NCBI GenBank assembly: GCA_003254925.1
Contig: QANZ01019886.1
Span: 24,349-88,348 of the forward strand
Direction of reading: 5' to 3'
DNA from: Chamaecrista fasciculata
Lineage: Eukaryota > Streptophyta > Magnoliopsida > Fabales > Fabaceae
DNA length: 64,000 nt
Both the position numbers and the translations under genes were made by a program. The stretch's first letter is position 1; each line of letters opens with the position of its first letter. This document shows positions 1-11,000 of the stretch, in pieces. The notes under the pieces are model-generated. The model did not search any database and was not told the origin of the DNA. It saw only the letters and a program-made list of their open reading frames with translations.

Positions 1-740
1 CCTTTAATTAAAAATATTTTAGGTGACATATGCTTTTTAAACATCATAGACAATAGAAAACACGTATAGGTCCTGTAAATTATGTTATCATTGTCTCATG
101 GGATGATATGGACCTTTTACCAACTATATTTATCTGAGAATTTTTTATGCACCAAGGTTGAGTAACACATACATTTGTTTGGTGTTGTTATTGTGATCGT
201 GTTTTCAGGACTTGTTTGTTTCTAATGTTCACATTCACTCATAAGACTTGAACAATTTAATAGTTACAAGACTGAAGTGTACTCTATATGAAGTTAATAT
301 ACAGCTCCATGAACTCTAAAGATTAATCTATGATTACTTTTACTAGTTACAAAGGAATGTTGCAGTTAAATAAAATACAATTCCTATCAAATATTTCTTT
401 CGTCTAATGGAGTTGTGGAAATCCATCAAGATTACTGCTCTCAGATCCTTGCAATATCTACCAACAAAGTTCAACAGTTGGTAGATAGCCAAGTTCCATA
501 AGCATGATGCTCGGGGTTCAAACCGGCCGTGTGTATAGAAAAATAACTTTGTTGGTAGAGACAAGATCTCTATGCCTCAGGAGGAATAGTCTCTTTGGTT
601 CTTATCAAAAAGATCCTTGAAATATCTAATAATTTCAGCTGCTGTTCTACCTCTTGACCTGAAAGTTTAAGAACTGGTAATATTCATAGGCAAAAACTCA
701 GTCTTTTTTATGTGTTCATTTATACTGAATGGGTTTCCAG
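1..740 (+). other. Intron of the SPL6-like gene (partial)
   Basis: The DNA left of the acceptor at 740 is AT-rich, has stops in all frames, and shows no SBP-domain exon. It is best read as the 3' part of an intron. A minus-strand open frame at 343-564 has no recognisable content. Confidence 0.6.
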
Positions 741-1363
741 GTACCAAATATCTTGGGGCTTCATTACAGAAAAGACCTCAGATTTCCTTTCAAGACATGT
801 TTCGAGGCGGCATCTTTTACACAGGGAAGTATGAACAGACTAAACAGAGTGGACATATAAAATTTGACAATGAATCGGTTTACACTAGTCCTCAACTAGC
901 AGTACCCGTTACACTAGGTCAACAATTATCCCGGGCTTCCAACTCCAGCAGCTATGCTCTCTCTCTTCTGTCAGCTCAGTCACAGGATCTACCTCACTTC
1001 TCAGCCGGTTCCCTTATTTCTCCGGGCATCAGCACACAACAGCACACCTATGACCAAGTTTCTGAAACACTTTTTGGGGTAAACTCTACCGATAAATATG
1101 TCCGAAAAACGGAAGCTACTAGGAATGGATCCATAATGCTTTCTGATGCTGGTCATTCTCTTCAACTTAAAGTCCAAGGAGATGACATTACATCAGGCTT
1201 ATTAAATGCCAAAAATCGTTTTCCTCCTGAAAATGCAGCCATGGTTGATCTGTTCCAATTGTCATCACATCTTGAAAGGGTGGAGCAGCAGAGAAATTCT
1301 CTCCCAGTGAAACAGGAAAATGAAGATGGATTCTCTTTTACCAACAATTTAAAGGATGTATAA
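741..1363 (+). CDS. SPL6: C-terminal exon of an SPL6-like SBP-box transcription factor
   Basis: This is the last coding exon of a SQUAMOSA promoter-binding-like protein. A 3' splice site (tttccag, ending at 740) opens the exon in phase 1, and about 207 codons follow to a TAA at 1361. Seen: the motif SSSYALSLLSAQSQ in the first half and, at the C-terminus, VDLFQLSSHLERVEQQR followed by VKQEN. Known of the family: SPL6-type proteins carry an ALSLLS block after the SBP domain and end in a closely similar LLQLSSQLQRVEHQR / VKQEN tail. The DNA-binding SBP domain, nuclear localisation signal and start codon lie left of the window. The ATG at 710 is inside the intron and is not the start. No miR156 target site was looked for successfully in this exon. 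The subgroup assignment rests on remembered family motifs, so another SPL paralogue is possible. Confidence 0.78.
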
Positions 1364-2240
1364 GTCTGGTATCATCAACATGACCATTATTTCGAACGGT
1401 ATATTTATCGTCATGCTTTAATAGTAGGACATTTTCTTGGTGAATATAATTCATTTTATGGTAGTTGATGTTCAAATAGAGGGAAAGGGAAGCCAAGAAG
1501 TAACCTTCCATTTCTAACTGTACAGCACAGACACCACTGGTATATAGGAAGAGACCTAGCCATTGCCCATTGGTCTCAGATGTACAAACAAATGTAATCT
1601 CTTTTCCTTGGATGCTAATACTAGTGTTTAAACATACCCTCTCCATTCTTTCTGCCAAACTTATTCCTAATTGAAAATTGATCTGCAATAGAGAAACAAT
1701 AGGACATGAATCAGACAAACAAAGAAATTACTTCCTTTTCCTTTTTCAAAAGATGGAATAGGGAAAGAAAAAGGACATAAACGGCCAACAATTATGGAGC
1801 ATGATGTAAGTACTACCATGGATATCATTTCATGCACAATGTATAATTCTAAACCATTATTAACCAATAGGGATTGGTCTAGCAGAAAGTAATAGTCTCT
1901 TACAAAGTGGTGAATTTAGGTTTGAATCTTTGTTGAGAAAGGTTTTCACGTTTAGTGTTCAATAGTGCTTGCCTCCGGTGAAAGATAAGGTAGAAAACCA
2001 AAAAAAAAAAATTATTAATTCTAGAGTGTGCTCATGCACTTGTTAGGTTCATGGGTATATTCAAAGGGACAAAGCAGGATGAAAAAATGGAATAAGGCAC
2101 CAGAGAAACAAAGATATAATTAAGGATCCCTCTCTACTTTTCGTTTTTGGGTTGTTTATTAAGCTGGGTTGGCTCTTCAGTGGTACAAGGGATAATGGAG
2201 ATAAGGAATTTTTTAAGACTGGATAAGTCTTCAACTCAAT
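1364..2240. other. 3' UTR and intergenic DNA after SPL6-like gene
   Basis: The first few hundred bases are presumably the 3' UTR of the SPL6-like transcript. The rest is AT-rich with short chance open frames. No repeat or RNA gene was recognised. Confidence 0.5.
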
Positions 2241-2895
2241 TATCTATTAGAATATTCTGCTTCATCATCATCATCATGAGTGCTTTATGTTGAAATTTTT
2301 GTGTGGATTAGCATTAATCTATTGTAAGATTAATATTTGTATTTACTGATAAGTAATTAATTTATCGTAAGTCTGAATAAGAATGGATTGGGTTCATATT
2401 ACTTGTGGTAATTCGTGATGGGTTGGATTATCCACAAGCCTTCTGGGACCGGGCTAAGAACCCCAAGCCACGTCCGAAGAGTATTAGTAATTATCCCATT
2501 AAATTACTAATGTATATATAGAGTTTGTTTGTTAAAGGGACTATTCTGTAATTATGTTTAAGACCATTTTGTAATCACTAAGTGAATATTTTTGGTATAT
2601 ATATATACCCAAAGTTGTTTCACAACTGTAAGGGGTCCTCATTTTGTGAGTTTTGGTCCCTCTTTTGTTCCCAAATTTGAGAACTCCATAATTTTCACTC
2701 TTGGGATTGTGGCTTGAAGATTCGATCAATCTCAACTCCAGGTCAGTGATTTCGTTTCCCACACTCGGATTTATTTCCGTCACTTTATGGAAAGAGGATA
2801 GTCTAGGAATAGTCCTTGATGGCAATATCACTTTTTTAGCAAATACTACCAATGTTTTCCTACATGGTCTCACTTCAAAGAATGTCTGCATATAG
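2240..2895. repeat. Possible degenerate LTR or other repeat
   Basis: This stretch differs from its surroundings. It contains a TATA-like run (2511-2522), a GC-richer promoter-like block near 2440-2480, and a leader-like text rich in TTTTGGTCCC and CTCTTTTGTTCCC at 2640-2670. The layout recalls a plant LTR, but no partner copy, target duplication or primer-binding site was found in the window, so the call is weak. Confidence 0.25.
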
Positions 2896-2994
2896 AAAAG
2901 AAAAGAACATTATTTCCATTCTTGGTATATGCTTTTCTTTTTCATCCATGGAATCCCCTTTACAGCCTCAGCACTTGTATAAAGGAGATGAAAT

Positions 2995-3235
2995 ATACTT
3001 TTTAGTCCTTAGATTTGTCTCAAAATTATGACTTAGCCCCTAAATGTTGAAAATACCCTTTTTAGTTCTTAATTTTTTTTACAAACATAAACTATTTAAT
3101 TCCTATGATAATATGATTTAGGGACTAAATAGTTTACGTTTGTAAGACAGTCAGGGATTGAAAAGTATATTTTTAATATCTAGGGACTAAATCGTAGATT
3201 TGGAATAAATTTAGGGACAAAGAACCAGGTTTACA
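2995..3235. repeat. Fold-back MITE, TTTAGTCCCT family
   Basis: The left arm (2998-3100, tttttagtccttagatttg then cttagcccctaaatg) is answered by an inverted right arm (3115-3225, with agggactaaatag and agggactaaatcg). The element is AT-rich and non-coding. It belongs to the class of fold-back elements found repeatedly in this window, whose arms are built from short repeats of a TTTRGTCCCTAAA type. Confidence 0.55.
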
Positions 3236-3874
3236 CTATAGAGAAATTGACTTGAAGAAGCCATTGAGAAACTAGAATTAAGCCAGCAAGACCACAAATT
3301 CCCAGAGCAATACTGGCTTTTTCAAATTGCATGAGATACAAGTTGGTCTTATTATAATGCATCCATCAACACAGGCATATATATGTATATAGTTGCTGGC
3401 TGCAATATAATAATATCATTCAGAATTATCTCAAGCATCCACAAATTCTTGTGTGGTGGGTCTTCATTCATATATACCTAACAGAGAATATCAATTATTT
3501 TTTCTTCTATTGCTATCTGTGTTGTCATCTGTTATGACTGGAAGCTTATGGAAGCACATAATAATTATAATGATAATAATCACTTGTTTATTTTATTGAC
3601 CTTTCTTTTTCTTTTTTATACTTTGATTACATGTAATATCTCAATCCTTGTATATATATATCATCATCTTTCCATGGTTGCATTGTTTAGACTTACACAT
3701 AAAGACTCATGAATAAAGGCTTGCTTTGGTGAGAATGTGGGATATAGGTGTCAAAACCCTAGGAAGAAAAGTAGGAAACGTTTCTTCCCCTATATACTTT
3801 ATTGATTTGGTTTGAAAATTTTTCAAAACCATATCATCTTGTGTTCTTGTGGCCACTAAAGATAAATAAATAAA

Positions 3875-4436
3875 GGCAAAATATCATTTCGTGCCCCTAA
3901 CGTTTGCGGTGATTTTCAGTTATGCCCCTAACGTTTCATTTGTGTCAGTTGTGCCCCGAATGTGAAACGTTAGTTTCAATTATGCCCCCACCCTTGTTAG
4001 TGTATCGTTTTTCGAAACTTTTGAGCTTCGATCCGTATTCGTTTCAGTTTGTTTTGATAAATGAGTTTATGGGTACTCATTTTCGACTCCTAAGTATCAT
4101 TTTGCACATGAAAATTTTGAGAAAAATGCTTCATTTTGGTCCTTTTTAGGGTTCATCGGGTCCGATTTTCTTCGGATTTGGGGCTATTTTGAGCTTAATT
4201 TTTGAAATTGATCCAATGAATCAAGTTTGTGATGTCCGAAAATTAAAATCCATAAAAAATCTGATCAAAACCGAGCTCAAATCGTGCGAAAATGGTGTTT
4301 TTTTTGTGGATGATTGAAATTGGGGGCATAATTGAAACTAACGTTTCATATTGGGAGCACAACTGACACAAATGAAACGTTAGGGGCGTAACTGAAAATC
4401 ACCGTAAATGTTAGGGGCACGAAAGGGTGTTTTGCC
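3875..4436. mobile_element. Fold-back MITE with 9-bp target duplication (MULE-like)
   Basis: The terminal inverted repeats begin GGCAAAATATCATTTCGTGC and end ACGAAAGGGTGTTTTGCC. Each arm holds several copies of a TTATGCCCCTAACGTTT-type unit (3921-3990 and, inverted, 4320-4410). The element is flanked by ataaataaa on both sides (3866-3874 and 4437-4445), a 9-bp duplication typical of Mutator-like elements, although the target is low complexity. No coding capacity. Confidence 0.7.
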
Positions 4437-4607
4437 ATAAATAAATAATGATATTGAAAAGGAAAAAAAACGAGTTTAAGTATAATATTCTATAAAATTT
4501 CTGTTGAGAAGTTAATAGCAATGTTGGGACCGATCAATTGATGAACTACAAAATTTTTTAAATCACGAGTTGATTGGCTCAATTGCTAACATGTCATAAA
4601 TAATAAA

Positions 4608-5008
4608 GGTCAAAAGTGTATATTTGATCTCATATCTTTCGCCCAGTTTTCAATTTAGTTATGTATCTTTTTTGTTGCACTTTTAGTTTCATATTTTTGC
4701 AAAAGGTCCCGATTTGGTCCCATATCATTTTTGGTGTCATATATTTTGGTTAGGTTTACTACTATATCTTTGCAAAAGGATCAACCATTAGTTGATCTTT
4801 TATAAATATATGGGATCACTTCTAAAATTGACTTGGACCAATTCTGCAATTGACCAAAAAATATGAGATCAAATAAATCTGCAACTAAAAAATATATGGG
4901 GCTAAATTGGGACTTGACCCAAAGATATGAGACCAAAAGTACAACAAAAAAAATGAGACTAAATTGGGAACTGAGTAAAAGATATAAGACCAAATTTACA
5001 CTTTGACC
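4608..5008. mobile_element. Fold-back MITE with 9-bp target duplication (MULE-like)
   Basis: The inverted repeats start GGTCAAAAGTGTA and end TACACTTTGACC (one base different). Arms contain repeated units of the kind GGTCCCATATCTTT. The sequence aataataaa flanks both ends exactly (4599-4607 and 5009-5017). A related element lies at 23345-23680. Non-autonomous; no coding content. Confidence 0.75.
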
Positions 5009-5160
5009 AATAATAAATATGAATTTTTTTCAATTATAATATATGTAATATTATCCATAAAAAATATTAATTATTGTTGGGTCTAAATTTTATTAATAAT
5101 TAAGCTAGATATTTAAAAGCCTAATAAGAAAACAAGTCAAAACTATTCTTGGTATGCTCA

Positions 5161-5380
5161 AGCCTCAAAGTATGAGGTCAATTTTAGTTGTACTCAAAGT
5201 ATTTTTCGGCCAATTATAATTTATACATCCAATCTTTTTTTTGTGTGTCAATTGTACCCCTAATTTAGGTGTATAATTGATTTAAATGTGAAACATTGAA
5301 GATACAATTGAATAAAAAATCCTTTGAGAGTACAATCGAAATTGACCTCATACTTTAGAGGTACTAAGAGTATTTTTGTC
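5161..5380. repeat. Fold-back MITE
   Basis: The left arm CCTCAAAGTATGAGGTCAAT (from 5164) is matched by the inverted right arm ATTGACCTCATACTTTAGAGG (about 5340-5360). The interior has TGTACTC / GAGTACA repeats. No target duplication was identified. Confidence 0.55.
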
Positions 5381-5399
5381 AAAAAAAAACATTGAGGCT

Positions 5400-6400
5400 T
5401 TAGGATTATGACTCGAGTGGTATTTTTTTATATATGGTTTATCGACCGAACTCTGTTTCAGTTAGGGTATCCATTGCCGGGAGTATAGACTCTACTTAAG
5501 AATAAACAACTCCCCAAAAAATACTATTTATAACTAAATGTGGGATTTGAATCCCCACTTTAACAAAGTGAAAAATCATTAAACCACACACTCATATAGT
5601 TATATAGTTCTTAATTATGTATTGATTTGTTCTAATCTAATAATCTAAACAATATTGGCTAATAGTGTTTTGGGTTATAAAAAATGTCCATTTTTCTATA
5701 CTATAATTCAACTCTTATTGTCAGTTGAGAATTTTCTTTCTATACAATATTGGTTAATGGTGGAGGAATTTGATTTTTGAATATATTAATTTATTACCTT
5801 TTATGTGTTTCCCAAGTTTCCTGCAACGGATGAATTCAAATAAAAGAGGGAGGAATGATTCTAAAAAATGACCTAAAATAGATTTCTCAAATCAAAATAG
5901 TTAATGTAGGAGAATAAGAAGAAAGAATAAAGAGATACAAATACCAGCACTAGCTTTACGAATCTCATTTTTTATTCAAGCGTTTAGTTAGTCTTGTAGT
6001 GTTGATTTGAACTTCTTTAAATAATTTTTTAGCACTCCAGAAATATAATTTTTAAATGTATCAAAGAATTGCTTCAAACGAATATTTAGCTCAGATATAA
6101 TTTTTCATAATTTTAATTACAGTGTAGTTAGGAAGTATCTTAGTATTTTTTTTGGCCAACGTATCAAGTATGTATATACTAAACCTTGAAAATAATCAAG
6201 TTCATGGGCCCAAAAAAGCCCAAGAAGGCATAGCCCAGACTCCAAAAGGCTAACACTGGGTTGGGCCCACATGAATGGTAACCCTTGGCCACAGTGGGTT
6301 GAGTTGTTGGTTTGGTTAGATTTTGGAAATAAGCATGTTATGGGCCAGAAGATGGCCCAAGCCCATAGTAGAGAAACTCAGTCTCATGTACTACACGGTT
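5400..6400. other. Intergenic DNA, nothing recognised
   Basis: AT-rich sequence with no sustained open frame, tRNA or recognisable transposon end. Confidence 0.5.
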
Positions 6401-6403
6401 AAA

Positions 6404-6925
6404 TAGTCATTTTGGTCCTCAAACTATGCAGTTAGTTTCATTTTGGTCTTAAAACTACTTTTTCTTCTGCTTTGGTCCTCAAAATTTTCACATTTGTTTT
6501 ACTGTTAGTCCAAATGTTATTTCGTCTTGTTTTTGTCATTATTTTTGACTTAGACAGTTGAGATCAATCATCTCTTTCTCTTAGTTGGTAAAGAGAGAAA
6601 CAAAAATTTCACTCTTTCTGTACCCAAAAAAAATTCACTCTTTGAAAGAAAAATCAACTACAAATTTATCTCTAATTTGTGAGTAAAAATGAAGATTTTT
6701 CTTTCTCTTTGTCAATTCACTTATTATAACATTTACAAGAGAGAAATGATCTATCTCAGTTGTCAAGCAGGTTAAAAATAACGATGAAAGGCAAACAAAA
6801 TCACATTTTGGAGACCAAAATGAAAAAAAAAAATGTGACATTTTGAGGACCAAAACGAAACAAAATAATATTATGATAAAAATGAAATTGTCGTCATAGT
6901 TTGAGGACCAAAATGAGATTTTGAC
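6404..6925. repeat. Fold-back MITE, TTTTGGTCCTCAAA family
   Basis: Left-arm repeats (TTTTGGTCCTCAAACTATG and variants, 6410-6500) are answered by inverted repeats (GTTTGAGGACCAAAATG, 6840-6920). The interior (6650-6750) matches the interior of the element broken up at 27463-30580, which shows both belong to one family. Confidence 0.65.
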
Positions 6926-8024
6926 AAAAGTTATTAATTGTATATTGAGCGTATATTTATTTATACTATTATATATGTCTGAGGACCCTTATGGTCGGTG
7001 AAAAATAATTTAATTAAAAATTATAAAAAAAAAAATAAACATGTGTACATATAATGGGAGAGAGAAAGTCATGTGTACATATAATGAGTGAGAGAAAATA
7101 GTGAATGAGATTAACTTCCTAGTAGGATTGAACCATACCACTTTTACTTATTATATAGTCATTTTATGCAACTTTTCTAGACGCTAGGCATGACCACTTT
7201 ATTACATCATGATCACACAAGTATCTTTGTTAGATCAGATTTGCAACTCATCAGGTAAATTTACATCAACTTAACAAACAGAAGGACTAAATTGATTCTG
7301 GGAATGAGGTTCAAGGACAAAAAAAAATGTAATCTGAATGTTTTGTTATAGTTCACAAATAACAAGGGTATATGTTTGCTCGGTAGTAGTGTCGCTGGCT
7401 TCTGAGAAATAGTTTGCACGATTTGTAAGAAATAATAGTTGGACTTGGATGGCTTGAATATGTGAATTTTCTGTATGAACGCAGAAAAAGGCAATGCATA
7501 ATAGTGAATTTGTTTGTGGAAACTTTAAGCCATTTGCAAAATGATTTTTTGTCTACTTTTGGGGTTAGAAAATAATATTTATTTGTGGATTGCAAGTATC
7601 GAGATGTACATGGAATTGAGATATTGAGCTGTTTCTCTTCAATATTGTGGCATTCTAACTTTGAGATTTTCGACTCCTTTAGTCTTGACCATTTTCTCAT
7701 ACACATTTTGGCAGAACTTGACCCCTGGAGTGATAATAAAAACTCGAGCTAGCCAAACATAAGATGTATCTTCCAGGTACCATAATATAATTCAAATCAT
7801 AAAACTGAAACATAGTATCATAATCTCTCCCATGGAATAGATCAAAAAAATCCTACAAGAGAAAAAGTTACACTTCTATCATGGTTGCTATTACAATACA
7901 GATTCGACTTGGAATTCTTTTATATGAAAATCCAAAGCAAGAGCTAATGTTAGAAGAACAAAAAGTTATGCACATAATTAAACAAAGTCAGACAAGATTA
8001 TCACTGCTATAGCATAAAACTACT
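6926..8024. other. Intergenic DNA and 3' UTR of CWC22
   Basis: No gene is recognised between 6926 and about 7750. The minus-strand open frames at 7261-7706 overlap each other in different frames and lack family features. The stretch just right of 7750 is likely the 3' UTR of CWC22. Confidence 0.45.
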
Positions 8025-11000
8025 TCACTTTCTCCTCCTCTTTCTTCTTTTGTCGTTGTTGCTTTCATCGGAGCTTGAGTCCGACTCAGACTCAGAACTA
8101 GATGATCCTGAATCTGAAGAATCAGAACTCCCTGACCCATCGTCTGACTCCGACTCAGAGACTGGTTTCTGTTGCTGCATGATGAGCCTTGGCATATTCT
8201 TCAAATATTCACGAAGGTTCTCAGTGAGACCACCAAGTCCAATAGATGTGAAGAAGTTAATGGCAAACCGTGTATTTTTAGGATTGTCTTTTGGAAATAT
8301 GGATTCAAAAGAGTCCCGCATTGTTGGATCATTTAACCGCTCATTTAGCAGCTTGATGCCAAGATGTTCTGACAATTCCTGCAGCAGAAGCAATGACAAA
8401 GACAAATCAGCTCATCAACAGTTACTATTATACTATCAAACAGACAAGTCCACATAACAATTTGTAACCTAACAGTGATATCTTATGATGCATATAAGCA
8501 CAGAGAAAGTAGGACAGTTGGAGATGACAGGTCACGTAAAGTCCAACTCCAACATCGAAAACTTTCTCTTATTTTACAATAATGGGACCTATATATAGAC
8601 CATTAAAGCACATCATAATGCAGATTTTAGGTTCTCAAAAGCTATAGGGAATCGACGACCCATATCTTATTATTTCATTTTTTTCCATAAGACATCCCAA
8701 CAATTATCAACAGTATCACTGTATCACGTAGTAAAATATTATACCATACAGGATCAATAGCCAACATTATGTGCTTAAAATAGCATATTCTAAGTGTTTC
8801 TTTATTTAACAACATGAAAAATTGATTACCTAGCATACAAAACAATAAAGAACAGGTGCTCAGTTGGGTGCACGTTATTATTCTTTTTGGAAACTGTTAG
8901 GAACCTCTACTATATGAACACTAAAATGAAGAAAAGAAAACCCACTCAGTATAGAATAGGCTGATACAGAGTAAGAACAGCAGAAAAACACTGTCTAGCT
9001 TTCAAGAGGTTAGACTCCCTCCCAAACCTTTCCCCAATTTTCCCCTTACCTAAATCCTTAACAACCCACACTATATATACCCACAGCCAGTACATTTCCC
9101 ACCAGGTCCAGCTCATCATTCCTTTTCCCTTTCCTCTAGTACACTCTTGTTTCTTCTGCTTTAAGCCCAATGCCTTGGGTCCAGCCCTTTCGTTCTCTTC
9201 TTTTATTCTAGTGTATGCTGCTATAACTAAGGCAGGTCTAACAATACCAGCCCCTGCAAGCTTTACCCTGCCCTCAAGGTGAAAGCGAGAAGGTTGAGGT
9301 TGCACCACAATAAAATTCTGGGCTTCTTCCCCATCTAATTATTTGGGCCAGATCCAGGATCCAGTTTCTCTCCTCCTTAACCTCATCTTTTCCCTTCTTG
9401 CCCTCACTAAACAGTAAAACAATCCACACTGAGTTCTCGTCTCTTTCTCCTCATCATGTTCCTCTCCCACCACCAAGCAGAGAGAACACAGCTATCTGCT
9501 TCTAGTGCATTCCTCATACTTCTCATCTCCACAGTAAACATAGCCCAAGTCTTTTCTCATGGCTATTTCAGGGGAGTGTTTACCTTTTGAATGGCATGAC
9601 ACTAGTTCTTTGATCAAGGGCTTTTTCTCCTCTAATTTTCCTCCTTAAACTCAGAAGTTGCCGCAACACTTGTTTCAATTTCTTCAGATTCTGGTACACT
9701 GGTTCAGGTACTCCTTGCAAAAACCGCAACATAGCCCGAATCTCCTTCGCACTCACTCAACTGCTTCATATCAATCTTATGGCAGGGGACATCCTTCTCC
9801 AAAACCTCCACCCTTCGTTCATTTTCTTCATAATCCGCTAGACTAAACAGCTCTGATACCCAATTGTTAGGCGCCTCTACTATATTAATACTAAAATGAA
9901 TAAAAGAAAACCCACTCTCGGTAGAGAATAGGCTGGTACAGAGTAAGAACAGAAGAAAAACACAACAGTGTCTAGCTTTCAAGAGGCTAGACACTCTCCC
10001 AAACCCTTCCCTAATTTTCTTCTTACTTAAACCCTTAACAACCCATACTATATATGCCCACACAGCCAGTACATTTCCCACAAGGTCCAGCTCATCATTC
10101 CTTTTCTCTTTCCTCTAGTACACTCTTGTTTTTCCTGCTTTAAGCCCAATAAATTGAGTCCAGCCCTTTTCTTCTCTCCCTTTCTTCCAGTGTATGGTTT
10201 AACTAAGGTAGATCTAATCTAACAGAAACCGAATTCATTGCACCTGATTATAAACAATCTAGTTAACAGCAGCCCCAAATTTTTGGGATGGTCACAGAAA
10301 AAGAAATTCACATTCCTAGACCTGCTCTGCAGATCACGGAAACATATTTAATAACACAGGAAAGCATATGGAGAAAAAAAAGGACATGCTAACTGAAACA
10401 TATTAAATAATATACAGACAGAAATTTTTATCTAAAAGCAATAGAAATATAAAGTTTTCCTATCAGTACCTGGAAGAGAATCTTGATAAATATGCGGGAT
10501 GAAGAAGTAGTGTCCTCCTCAGTTAAGCGTATATATGATAAAACATGCCAAGGTAAAGCATGTGTGCCAAGTAAATGAGCAAAAAACTTTGCTACATTGC
10601 GCAATTTATTTGTTTCAAGCCGGTGAATCATTGAGTACTGCTGTACAAAGCACTTATCAAAATTCTCTTGGTAGACTTTGTTGATCATGCAGAAGCGCTG
10701 CCCCAGGAGACCATAGTATCGGAGGTAGGTTCTCTCTTGGCTGCAGCATTCCAAAAGCATAATGCACAACTCCATCTGCCAAAACCGAATGCAACAAAAA
10801 TGAAGTTTTATCAAATAGTATACAGTTTTTATAATTAAAGACATGTTGAAGAACCATTTATCAATGTTGTAACTCAGAAGATGCAGTTTATCACTGAGGG
10901 AACTTATGGTTAAAACAAAGATGACCACTGAAAAGTAAGTTTACACAAAACTCCATACATCTGAAAAGAGGATAATACTTCCTTAGGATGACAACCCCTA

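Larger units (their letters stand above)
8895..10224 (-). mobile_element. Small non-autonomous LTR retrotransposon (TRIM/LARD-like) in CWC22 intron 6
   Basis: Two direct repeats, 8895-9243 and 9865-10224, each start TGTTAG and end CTAACA, and are flanked by the 5-bp duplication gaaac (8890-8894 and 10225-10229). The internal part is only about 620 bp. Next to the right LTR, on the minus strand, lies GGGTATCAGAGCTG (9850-9862), which fits an initiator tRNA-Met primer-binding site. That sets the orientation as antisense to the window and the same as the host gene. No gag or pol frame is present, so it depends on enzymes from another element. The two LTRs have clearly diverged, so the insertion is not recent. 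Confidence 0.85.

Noticed and set aside
710-740. ATG at 710 as start of the SPL-like protein
   Set aside because: An acceptor at 740 fits the family reading; the residues before it (MCSFILNGFP) have no family match.
8050-8457. Plus-strand 135-codon open frame rich in Ser/Asp
   Set aside because: It is the antisense of the acidic-serine tail exon of CWC22; low complexity keeps stops away.
8895-10224. Two separate tandem gene fragments
   Set aside because: The TG...CA ends, 5-bp duplication and primer-binding site show they are LTRs of one element.
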